Assembly (NCBI GenBank): GCA_040877875.1
Contig: JBBDNC010000152.1
Span: 1 to 14,979, forward strand
Reading direction: 5' to 3'
DNA: 14,979 bases
Source of the DNA: JBBDNC01 sp040877875
GTDB taxonomy: Bacteria > Bacteroidota > Rhodothermia > Balneolales > Balneolaceae
Shown piece after piece: positions 9,509 through 14,979 of this stretch. Position 1 is the first letter of the stretch. Each line of letters opens with the position of its first letter. The notes below the pieces were generated by a model that ran no database searches, was not told the DNA's origin, and saw nothing but the letters and a program-made list of their open reading frames with translations. A program made the position numbers and the translations under genes.

Positions 9509-10580
9509 CCAAAATAACAAAAACAAACCAGGCAAGGACACCTCCTCAAGTTCTCAAAAAGACGGTCTGGAAACCTCGATCAATCCCCGTTACCGACGCC
9601 AGAAACGATATTCGCCGGATATAGAAGAGTATGTTGAGGGAATATCGTCCGGAAACCGCACTATGCTTTCACAGGCCATTACCCTGATTGAAAACTCAAA
9701 TCCGGATCACCGGGAATCCGGGCAAAAAATTCTCGAAGAATGTATGGGGGCTACAGGTAATTCTCTTCGAATCGGGATTACAGGAGTCCCCGGCGTCGGG
9801 AAAAGTACTTTTATAGAATCTTTCGGCACCCACATCCTGGAAGAAGGGCATCGCTTGGCCGTATTGGCAGTTGACCCCAGCAGCAGCCGAAGCAAGGGGA
9901 GTATCCTGGGGGACAAAACGCGTATGCAAACACTCGCCAACCATCCGGATACGTTTATCCGTCCGTCGCCGGCATCCGGTGCATTGGGTGGAGTGGCGCA
10001 TACAACAAGAGAATCCATGCTCCTTTGTGAAGCCGCAGGCTTCGATATCATATTGATTGAAACCATCGGAGTTGGTCAGTCGGAAACCGCCGTCCATTCC
10101 ATGGTGGATTTTTTCCTGCTGCTGATGCTGGCGGGGGCCGGTGACGAGTTGCAGGGGATCAAGCGCGGAATTATGGAAATGGCCGATTTGATTGCGATCA
10201 ATAAATCGGACCAAGAGAATATCCATGCGGCAAAAAAAGCCCGAATCGAATATGAAAATGCCTTGTCCATCCTGGCCCGTGATTCGCCCGCCCGGAAACC
10301 CTCCGTATTAACCTGCTCCGCCACCGAAGGGACAGGTATTTCTGAAATATGGAATAAAATCAAACGATCTGCCGAACAATCCAAAGAGAGCAGCAGGTTT
10401 TCCGCGCGTCGCTCCGAACAAGCCTCCTGGTGGATGCATGAAACTCTCAACCGGCAGCTTAAAGATCGGTTTTACAATCATCCGGAGGTAAGAAACAAAA
10501 TCAAAGACTTCGAAAGAAAAGTAAAGAGGGGCGAGGTGAGTCCCTTCAGAGCCGCTGAAGAACTGTTAAAAATTATTTAA
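9495..10580 (+). CDS. meaB: MeaB/ArgK-type GTPase, chaperone of methylmalonyl-CoA mutase
   Basis: A P-loop GTPase of the SIMIBI class that binds the mutase, gates B12 loading and protects the enzyme from inactivation (the bacterial counterpart of human MMAA). The 361-residue protein has Walker A at GVPGVGKST (97-105), VDPSSSRSKGSILGDKTRM (126-144), the Walker B/switch region ETIGVGQSE (189-197) and the guanine-specificity motif NKSD (236-239), followed by the helical dimerisation arm. The ATG at 9495 lies inside the end of mutB (14-base overlap). It adds about 40 N-terminal residues rich in Ser, Asn, Lys and Asp that look disordered, before the conserved helical region that starts near YVEGI. 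A later start would lose little, but the overlap argues for this one. The stop overlaps the convergent cdaA stop by eight bases. Older databases call the family lysine/arginine/ornithine transport ATPase ArgK, which is not supported by the motifs. Confidence 0.95.
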   Translation: MENPDQNNKNKPGKDTSSSSQKDGLETSINPRYRRQKRYSPDIEEYVEGISSGNRTMLSQAITLIENSNPDHRESGQKILEECMGATGNSLRIGITGVPGVGKSTFIESFGTHILEEGHRLAVLAVDPSSSRSKGSILGDKTRMQTLANHPDTFIRPSPASGALGGVAHTTRESMLLCEAAGFDIILIETIGVGQSETAVHSMVDFFLLLMLAGAGDELQGIKRGIMEMADLIAINKSDQENIHAAKKARIEYENALSILARDSPARKPSVLTCSATEGTGISEIWNKIKRSAEQSKESSRFSARRSEQASWWMHETLNRQLKDRFYNHPEVRNKIKDFERKVKRGEVSPFRAAEELLKII

Positions 10581-11391
10581 TCTCCAGGTCTGTTTTTCCC
10601 GATGTAAATCCAACTTCCTCTTCAGCCATATCTCCTTTGCCGAAAAGTTCCTCCATTTCAGAGCGAAGCTTTTGGATGGAAAGCCCGCTGGTCAGGGCTC
10701 CGTTTTGGGCGACCGAAATCCTTCCGTTTTCTTCAGATACAACGATTACAAATACGTTATTCGTCTCACTGATTCCCACTGCCGCCCGGTGACGTGTACC
10801 GAACACCGATGAAATATTGGGATTTTGGGAGATCGGCAAATAGCAACTTGCAGCCACAATTCTGTTGTTGCGGATAATAACCGCCCCGTCATGCAACGGA
10901 GTTTCACGCTTAAAAATAGTTTCCAACAGTTCACTGTTTACCCGGGCATCAAGCTTGACGCCTACATCCACCAGATCCTGTAAAGATGAACTTCGGGCGA
11001 ATACAATCAACGCACCGGTTTTCGAATGCGACATATTTCGCACGGCTTCCACTACTTCATCGACGACCGATTCCGAGCTGCTACGCCCGAAAAACCGGTC
11101 CAGGGTGGTATTTTGTCCCAGGTTATAAAGAAGTTTCCGAATCTCCGGCTGAAATATGATAATAACTGCCAGCACTCCCACATCCAGGATACTTCGCAGA
11201 ATGAAATTAAGGGTAGAGAGGCCGAGGATACTGACGGCAGCATTGATCAGAATCACAAATACCAGCCCCAGGGCTGCCTGAATGGCAAAGGTCCCCCGCA
11301 CCCATCTGTACAGATAGAAAAGCACCAGTGCAATCACCAGTGTTTCGATTAAATCGGTAATTCCGAATTCCAGAAATCCAATCGGAAGCAC
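10573..11391 (-). CDS. cdaA: Membrane diadenylate cyclase CdaA (DacA), makes c-di-AMP
   Basis: Condenses two ATP into cyclic di-AMP, a second messenger for osmotic and cell-envelope balance. The 272-residue protein has three predicted membrane helices in the first 80 residues (about 12-30, 36-57 and 63-80), a short linker, and a DAC catalytic domain (about 100-240) with both signature motifs: LHDGAVII (DGA at 168-170) and GTRHRAAVG (RHR at 200-202). The start is a GTG, 11 bases after the folP stop. In-frame codons between that GTG and the next stop upstream include no ATG, so GTG is the only reasonable choice. The close spacing indicates co-transcription, probably with translational coupling, with folP. 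Its stop overlaps the meaB stop from the other strand. No CdaR regulator or glmM gene lies nearby, unlike the Firmicutes arrangement. Confidence 0.95.
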   Translation of the reverse strand: MLPIGFLEFGITDLIETLVIALVLFYLYRWVRGTFAIQAALGLVFVILINAAVSILGLSTLNFILRSILDVGVLAVIIIFQPEIRKLLYNLGQNTTLDRFFGRSSSESVVDEVVEAVRNMSHSKTGALIVFARSSSLQDLVDVGVKLDARVNSELLETIFKRETPLHDGAVIIRNNRIVAASCYLPISQNPNISSVFGTRHRAAVGISETNNVFVIVVSEENGRISVAQNGALTSGLSIQKLRSEMEELFGKGDMAEEEVGFTSGKTDLEIK

Positions 11392-11402
11392 GGGTCCGGG
11401 TT

Positions 11403-12257
11403 TTAGAGTTTAGCAGCATTCACTGCATTGAATATACGTATGGAATCTTTGGCTTCTTTCACATCATGGACCCTGAGCATCTTCGCACCCATGATCAGGC
11501 TATGATAGTGAACCGCAATCGTTCCGGTGAGCCGGTCATCTACGGGTCGGCCGCCCAGGAGTTCTCCAATCATTGATTTACGAGAAGCACCCACCAGTAT
11601 GGGGTAACCAAATTCAGTGAATTTATCAAGATTTGCAATGATTTTAAGATTGTGCTCCAATGTTTTCCCAAAACCGATTCCGGGATCCAGGATCAATGTT
11701 TGCAAACCCGCATTCAGAGCCAGAGCCATCTGATTCTTAAAATAATGTTTTAGATCAGAAATCACGTCATCATATCGGGGATTTTTTTGCATCGTCTGCG
11801 GATCCCCCTGGCTGTGCATTAATACATAACCGGCTGAATACTCAGCACAAAGGCCTGCAAGCCGAGGTTCTTTCTGCAAGCCGCTTATGTCATTTACAAT
11901 ATGGACGCCGGCTTCAAGAGCTGCCCGTGCGACTTCGTATTTCGTTGTATCGACGGACAATAAAACATCCCCGAACCGTTCAGCGGCTTTTTCAATGATG
12001 GGAAGTACCCTGTTCATTTCCTCTGCCGGGGAAACCGGATCTGCACCCGGCCGGGTCGACTCTCCCCCGACATCAATAATATCCGCACCCTCTTCGACCA
12101 TCTGTCCGATACGCTCCAAAGCATCCTTTTGCGAGACAAACAAACCCCCGTCCGAAAAAGAATCGGGAGTCGTATTCAGTACCCCCATTATTTTGGGATC
12201 AGCAAGATCGATGGATTTATTCCTGCACAAAATCACATATTTGGATCCTGCTTCCAT
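11403..12257 (-). CDS. folP: Dihydropteroate synthase
   Basis: Joins 6-hydroxymethyl-dihydropterin diphosphate to p-aminobenzoate in folate synthesis; the target of sulfonamides. The 284-residue TIM-barrel protein shows the family signatures in order: IMGVLNTTPDSFSDGG (23-38, pterin/phosphate loop), GADIIDVGGESTRPGA (58-72), LSVDTTK (100-106), IVNDISG (120-126), LMHSQGDPQTMQ (146-157), LILDPGIGFGKT (188-199), PILVGASRKSMIG (219-231) and RVHDV near the C-terminus. Loop residues for both substrates look intact. It starts at an ATG about 126 bases from the palindromic element and is followed after 11 bases by cdaA. A folP-cdaA pair is, as far as I recall, common in Bacteroidota-related genomes. 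Expression probably begins in the 322-base region upstream. Confidence 0.96.
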   Translation of the reverse strand: MEAGSKYVILCRNKSIDLADPKIMGVLNTTPDSFSDGGLFVSQKDALERIGQMVEEGADIIDVGGESTRPGADPVSPAEEMNRVLPIIEKAAERFGDVLLSVDTTKYEVARAALEAGVHIVNDISGLQKEPRLAGLCAEYSAGYVLMHSQGDPQTMQKNPRYDDVISDLKHYFKNQMALALNAGLQTLILDPGIGFGKTLEHNLKIIANLDKFTEFGYPILVGASRKSMIGELLGGRPVDDRLTGTIAVHYHSLIMGAKMLRVHDVKEAKDSIRIFNAVNAAKL

Positions 12258-12579
12258 TCAATAAATAATTGAGATAATAGATTCAGCTTCTTAACTCGTA
12301 CAAATCGGCTTTCTGAGTGGAATACGTAAAAACGATCCAATTATACAGGTTTGGCATAATTTTAATGATTACAAACTTACCTAGAGGGCTTTGCAAAACT
12401 GTGGTTTTGCCCAATCTCAGCATTTTCGCGAATTCGAAATCCTCATTTATGCCTAATAAACTGCGGTTTCGAATTCGTTCAGGCTTTGATATTGAACAAA
12501 ACCCCTGGTTTTTCAAAGCCCTCTACCTTACCCTTTTATCCGCCAGCCGATGAATATGGATGCATCCGGACATCAGGTT
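12258..12579. other. 322-base intergenic region carrying a palindromic element
   Basis: The gap between fdxA (upstream) and folP (downstream), both on the minus strand, is longer than any other here. It is made of about 126 bases of AT-rich DNA next to folP, the 140-base palindromic element at 12384-12523, and about 56 bases up to the end of fdxA. Short open frames cross it on both strands (77-78 codons), but they run through the inverted repeats and have no recognisable domain, so I do not call genes. A TATAAT hexamer on the minus strand at 12340-12345 could be a -10 box for folP, but no matching -35 is visible. Confidence 0.6.
12384..12523. mobile_element. MITE-like palindromic element, complete copy
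   Basis: A 140-base element bounded by perfect 10-base terminal inverted repeats (GAGGGCTTTG at 12384-12393 and CAAAGCCCTC at 12514-12523). The flanking TA on each side extends the match to 12. Inside are three further inverted repeats: a hairpin GCAAAAC/GTTTTGC (12393-12399 with 12404-12410), a perfect 11-base pair CGAATTCGAAA/TTTCGAATTCG (12429-12439 with 12467-12477), and a hairpin AAAACC/GGTTTT (12498-12503 with 12507-12512). The element is too small to encode a transposase, has no coding content I recognise, and recurs in part at the window's right end. It therefore looks like a non-autonomous element or a large intergenic repeat moved by a transposase elsewhere. The parent family is not identified. 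The flanking TA is not shared by the second copy, so a TA target duplication is unproven. Confidence 0.75.
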
Positions 12580-12918
12580 TTAGTCCCAGTCTTCCTGCAG
12601 CAAGTCGAATTTATCTTCTTTTTCAGCCCAATCGTCGGCATCAGGATATTCTTCCTTGGTTTCATTGATCAAATGTTCCTGCCATTTTTCGGCGAGTTTG
12701 TCGTTCAATTCAATATAATGTTCCCACTCTTCCGGTACTTCGTCATCAGGATAAATAGCTTCCACAGGACACTCGGGCACACACGCATCACAGTCGATAC
12801 AATCTATCGGGTCAATGGTAAGAAAGTTGGGGCCTTCACGAAAAGCATCTACAGGACAAACCGCCGCGCAGTTGGTATATTTGCAATTTATACAGGGTTC
12901 GGTTACTACGTATGTCAT
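12580..12918 (-). CDS. fdxA: Seven-iron ferredoxin, FdxA type ([3Fe-4S][4Fe-4S])
   Basis: A small soluble electron carrier resembling Azotobacter vinelandii ferredoxin I. The 112-residue protein begins TYVVTEPCINCKYTNCAAVCPVD, and its cysteines fall at 9, 12, 17, 21, 40, 43, 46 and 50. By family alignment C9, C17 and C50 should hold the 3Fe-4S cluster, and C21, C40, C43 and C46 the 4Fe-4S cluster. C12 is the extra cysteine seen in the family. The non-ligand cysteine found as C24 in A. vinelandii is alanine here (A25). After residue 57 there is a long, strongly acidic helical tail (EVPEEWEHYIELNDKLAEKW and on), also typical of this type. It lies 212 bases downstream of the glycosyltransferase gene and probably has its own promoter. 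A link to the arsenosugar genes is possible but unsupported beyond proximity. Confidence 0.92.
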   Translation of the reverse strand: MTYVVTEPCINCKYTNCAAVCPVDAFREGPNFLTIDPIDCIDCDACVPECPVEAIYPDDEVPEEWEHYIELNDKLAEKWQEHLINETKEEYPDADDWAEKEDKFDLLQEDWD

Positions 12919-13130
12919 GTTTGTTATTAATTGAACTTAATAATAATAGGGAAATAGGACTTTATAACAAATCAGCGTTGGATACTATTCCAATATCTGA
13001 TAAGAATCAACCCAAATATACAGAAGGATCCAAAAAGCGAAAAAATCCTGAGTCTTCCTGTTTGGATAGTACGAAGGTTGAATTTTAAGTCGGAAACACG
13101 ATACGAATAAATGGTATGTGTCAGCTGGTT

Positions 13131-13875
13131 TCAATCTCTATTTTCTCCGCCACTATCAATATTGCTGTGATAGAAATGAACCAGTGTCTCCTGCCTGGCT
13201 CCTGTGTAATAAAGTAATACAATCATACAGAAAATAACCTGTAACCGTACAACCCCGTTTTCCCTGTATTTTCTCGGCGAGGTAACAACACATTTCTCCA
13301 TCAATTTGAAATCCGTATGACTTCTGATGCGACGAATGATTTCCTGATCTTCCATAAGGATCAATTCTTCGCAATATCCGTTAATATCCAAAAACAATTT
13401 CCGGGTGATAAACAAACTTTGATCGCCAAAACGAAACAGATCCGTATCAAACCGTGTACACCAGCCATATAAACAGAGAAGCGGATGGGAATCCATAAAT
13501 TTCAGACGAAAGCAACCGGCCTGATGGCCTTGACCGACCGACCTTTCAATGAATTGGTCAAACCGGGGAGGCGGACGGGTATCAGCGTGCAGAAAATAGA
13601 GTATTTCACCGGTGGCGGCCATCGCCCCGCAATTCATCTGGGAGCTTCGCCTGCGGTGTTTACAGAAAACAACCCGGGCACCGGCAGATTCCGCGATCTC
13701 CGGGGTATAATCGGTACTCCCTCCATCCGCTACAATGATTTCATACGAGGGTCCCCCGATCAGGGTATGGAGAAGATCGATCAGTTTCCCGATTTGCCCT
13801 GCTTCATTAAAAGTCGGTATGATAATACTGAGTCTCGTAACAGGTTCTGTTTTTAAGATTGGGGTATTGAATCAT
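13131..13875 (-). CDS. TIGR04283-type GT2 glycosyltransferase (arsenosugar-associated), frameshifted near the start
   Basis: A glycosyltransferase of the GT2 fold found next to arsenosugar synthesis genes. The uninterrupted frame from the in-frame stop at 13872-13874 down to the stop at 13131 encodes LSIIIPTFNE, YEIIVADGGSTD, a basic RRRSSQMNCGAMA segment, LYFLHADT (DxD-like metal site), GDQSLFITR, MEDQEIIRR and TSPRKYRENG. A C-terminal hydrophobic helix follows. These are the expected motifs in order. That frame, however, has no ATG, GTG, TTG or CTG before the first strand; the first in-frame ATG is at 13637, which would cut off the nucleotide-binding half. The ATG that overlaps the upstream stop (TAATG, A at 13875) is in another frame. 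Deleting one base of the five-base T run on the plus strand at 13850-13854 joins the two into a 247-residue protein starting MIQYPNLKTEPVTRLS. It may be a recent mutation, a sequence error, or recoding. Confidence 0.8.
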
Positions 13876-14474
13876 TACAGGTTTACGGATTCCAGGTCGT
13901 CTGCCGTATCGATATCATTTAACTCTTCAAGCTCGCAGTAACTCAAACTGCTGTCTTGCAATTCAGTTAAAGTTTGCTCATATAATCCGGATGAGCTCCA
14001 GGGTTTGTCCTGAAACAAAGAAGTGTTCAGCTCTTTCAATCCGATGAGATAATAACCCCCGTCAGACGAAGGACCCAAAACCGTATCATGAGATTCCAGC
14101 TTCTCAAATGCCTCTTCAATGTGGCGGGTCAAAATTGTAGGACAATCACTGCCGATCAGTACAATTTTTCCATATCCGGAATTAAATCCCGAAGCAAAAG
14201 CACGCTCCATTTTTTTCCCGAGATTCCCCCCTGGCTGTAATCGCTTGGCAAACAGGGTGGAGCTCCACGGATCTTTTTGATCAATAAACTCCGAATACCA
14301 AACTTGCCGGTCCGCTTTCACCTCCGAGGCTTCACGCCGGGTATGGGCGGTCAATTTTTGATAAATATGGAGTGCTTCGGTATCCCCTATATCAGCCGCC
14401 AGACGGGTCTTTACTCTTCCCATCTCGGGATTTTTCACAAACACGATTAAAAGCCTGTTTTCAGTCTGTTCCAT
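13875..14474 (-). CDS. TIGR04282-type glycosyltransferase (DUF2064), arsenosugar-associated
   Basis: A 199-residue protein of the nucleotidyltransferase-like GT-A fold (DUF2064). Motifs: LLIVFVKNPEMGRVKTRLA (8-26, nucleotide-binding start with conserved Lys/Arg), RLQPGGNLGKKMERAF (78-93), VLIGSDCP (105-112, aspartate of the metal site), LGPSSDGGYYLIGL (133-146) and LNDIDTADDL (185-194). These match the family that occurs with TIGR04283 and the radical SAM protein ArsS in arsenosugar-type gene clusters. The exact donor and acceptor are not known to me; a role in building or attaching the sugar part is inferred from context. Its TAA stop shares one base with the ATG at 13875 of the next gene, a classic coupling arrangement. 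It lies 74 bases downstream of the CMD-domain gene. Confidence 0.88.
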   Translation of the reverse strand: MEQTENRLLIVFVKNPEMGRVKTRLAADIGDTEALHIYQKLTAHTRREASEVKADRQVWYSEFIDQKDPWSSTLFAKRLQPGGNLGKKMERAFASGFNSGYGKIVLIGSDCPTILTRHIEEAFEKLESHDTVLGPSSDGGYYLIGLKELNTSLFQDKPWSSSGLYEQTLTELQDSSLSYCELEELNDIDTADDLESVNL

Positions 14475-14548
14475 CTCATTGTTTCAATTCATATTGCTTG
14501 TCAGACCGTGTCCGAATGATGATAAAATTTCCTGCAAAACCATCCGGC

Positions 14549-14884
14549 TCACATGCTCAGATCCTTTACCCTGTTCATCATCTGAACTCCATGCACGAGT
14601 GACGAACCGCCCCGAATGGCTGTTGCCACATGAACGGCTTCCATCATCTGTTCTTCGGTGGCACCCTGCTCCAGGCACCCGGTTGTATAAGCATCGATAC
14701 AATAGGGGCATTGCACGGTATGGGAAACGGCGAGAGCAATCAGAGCTTTTTCACGGGCCGTGAGCGCACCCTCTTCAAATACGGTATTATAGTAGTCAAA
14801 AAACTTTTCCGCCAATTCCGGCTGGAATTCAGATACATTTTCAAATTTTCTAAGATCTTCGGGTTTGTAATATGTTTTTTCCAT
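14549..14884 (-). CDS. Arsenosugar biosynthesis-associated peroxidase-like protein (CMD/AhpD family)
   Basis: A 111-residue all-helical carboxymuconolactone decarboxylase-like protein. The core EGALTAREKALIALAVSHTVQCPYCIDAYTTGC (38-70) contains the redox pair C59-P-Y-C62. The AhpD-type CxxCxxxH motif is changed: the His position is Tyr66. A third cysteine lies at C70. Downstream are MMEAVHVATAIRGGSSLVHGVQ with H85 and H98. The sequence fits the subgroup that travels with arsenosugar genes (TIGR04169 as I remember it) better than generic CMD proteins. It is the first gene of the three-gene run within the window. The start is the ATG at 14884, giving the usual MxxTYYxPEDLRKF N-terminus. Only 33 bases separate it from the second copy of the palindromic repeat, so its promoter either sits in that short stretch, in the repeat, or further upstream outside the window. 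Confidence 0.87.
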   Translation of the reverse strand: MEKTYYKPEDLRKFENVSEFQPELAEKFFDYYNTVFEEGALTAREKALIALAVSHTVQCPYCIDAYTTGCLEQGATEEQMMEAVHVATAIRGGSSLVHGVQMMNRVKDLSM

Positions 14885-14917
14885 AATGATAAAAGAATTG
14901 ATTGGATTTATATATGA

Positions 14918-14979
14918 GAGGGCCTTGCAAAACTGTTGTTTTGCCCAATCTCAGCATTTTCGCGAATTCGAAATCCTCA
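14918..14979. repeat. Second copy of the palindromic element, cut by the window edge
   Basis: The last 62 bases match the first 62 bases of the element at 12384 with two substitutions (T to C at the seventh base of the terminal repeat, and G to T in the loop of the first hairpin). The orientation is the same. The hairpin stem GCAAAAC/GTTTTGC and the CGAATTCGAAA arm are unchanged. The right half is outside the window, so this could be another 140-base element or one end of a longer insertion sequence. The bases before it are GA rather than TA, unlike the first copy. Confidence 0.85.

Noticed and set aside
9696..10226. 176-codon antisense frame within meaB
   Set aside because: Shadow of meaB, whose P-loop and NKxD motifs are clear; the antisense product has no domain signature.
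12340..12345. TATAAT hexamer on the minus strand as a folP promoter -10 box
   Set aside because: The hexamer 17 bases upstream matches the -35 consensus at only two of six places, and the Bacteroidota-type spacing is not met either; such hexamers are expected by chance in AT-rich DNA.
12382..12525. TA target-site duplication placing the palindromic element in the IS630/mariner group
   Set aside because: Only the first copy is flanked by TA; the second is preceded by GA, and a two-base duplication is too weak to assign a family.
12283..12553. Short open frames of 77-78 codons on both strands crossing the palindromic element
   Set aside because: They are created by the inverted repeats themselves, have no conserved motif, and part of each is repeated at the window end as non-coding sequence.
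12919..13130. Terminator for the glycosyltransferase gene within the 212-base gap before fdxA
   Set aside because: A seven-base stem (ATCCAAA/TTTGGAT on the minus strand) can be drawn, but its loop is long and the T run lies inside the loop instead of after the stem.

Overview
The window looks like a piece of chromosome from a Bacteroidota/Rhodothermota/Balneolota-type bacterium. This is an inference. It rests on a two-gene (small plus large subunit) methylmalonyl-CoA mutase with MeaB, the folP-cdaA gene pair, a DsbD with an N-terminal sensor domain, and start codons that mostly lack a recognisable Shine-Dalgarno sequence. No rRNA, tRNA, CRISPR array, phage gene or intact transposase gene is visible.

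Layout. Positions 11-5286 are all on the minus strand: a thiol:disulfide interchange protein (dsbD), a 264-base gap, a SufE sulfur acceptor, a soluble triple-PAS protein whose first PAS is LOV-like but lacks the photoactive cysteine, and an acyl-CoA dehydrogenase resembling the short/branched-chain enzyme. A 55-base divergent spacer then leads into a tight plus-strand operon (5342-10580) of mutA, mutB and meaB: both mutase subunits and the GTPase that protects the B12 enzyme. Together with the divergent dehydrogenase this suggests branched-chain amino acid or odd-chain breakdown through propionyl-CoA to succinyl-CoA. meaB runs tail to tail into a minus-strand folP-cdaA pair (dihydropteroate synthase, then the membrane diadenylate cyclase that makes c-di-AMP); the two stop codons overlap.

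The right end (12258-14979) is the accessory-looking part. It holds a 140-base palindromic, MITE-like element, a seven-iron ferredoxin (fdxA), and three genes of the arsenosugar-biosynthesis type: a peroxidase-like CMD-domain protein, a TIGR04282 nucleotidyl/glycosyl-transferase and a TIGR04283 GT2 glycosyltransferase. The radical SAM gene arsS and the methyltransferase arsM that normally accompany them are not in the window. A second copy of the repeat (60 of 62 bases identical) starts only 33 bases upstream of the CMD gene and runs off the end, so the ferredoxin and arsenosugar genes are bracketed by direct repeats.

The most notable points are these. (1) The TIGR04283 glycosyltransferase has no usable start codon in frame; the ATG overlapping the upstream stop is in another frame, and removing one base from a five-base A run restores a full protein. 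(2) The repeat family has nested inverted repeats. (3) The PAS protein is a cysteine-less LOV-like protein with no output domain. I found no clearly unprecedented system; the arsenosugar module with its repeats and frameshift is the best target for follow-up.
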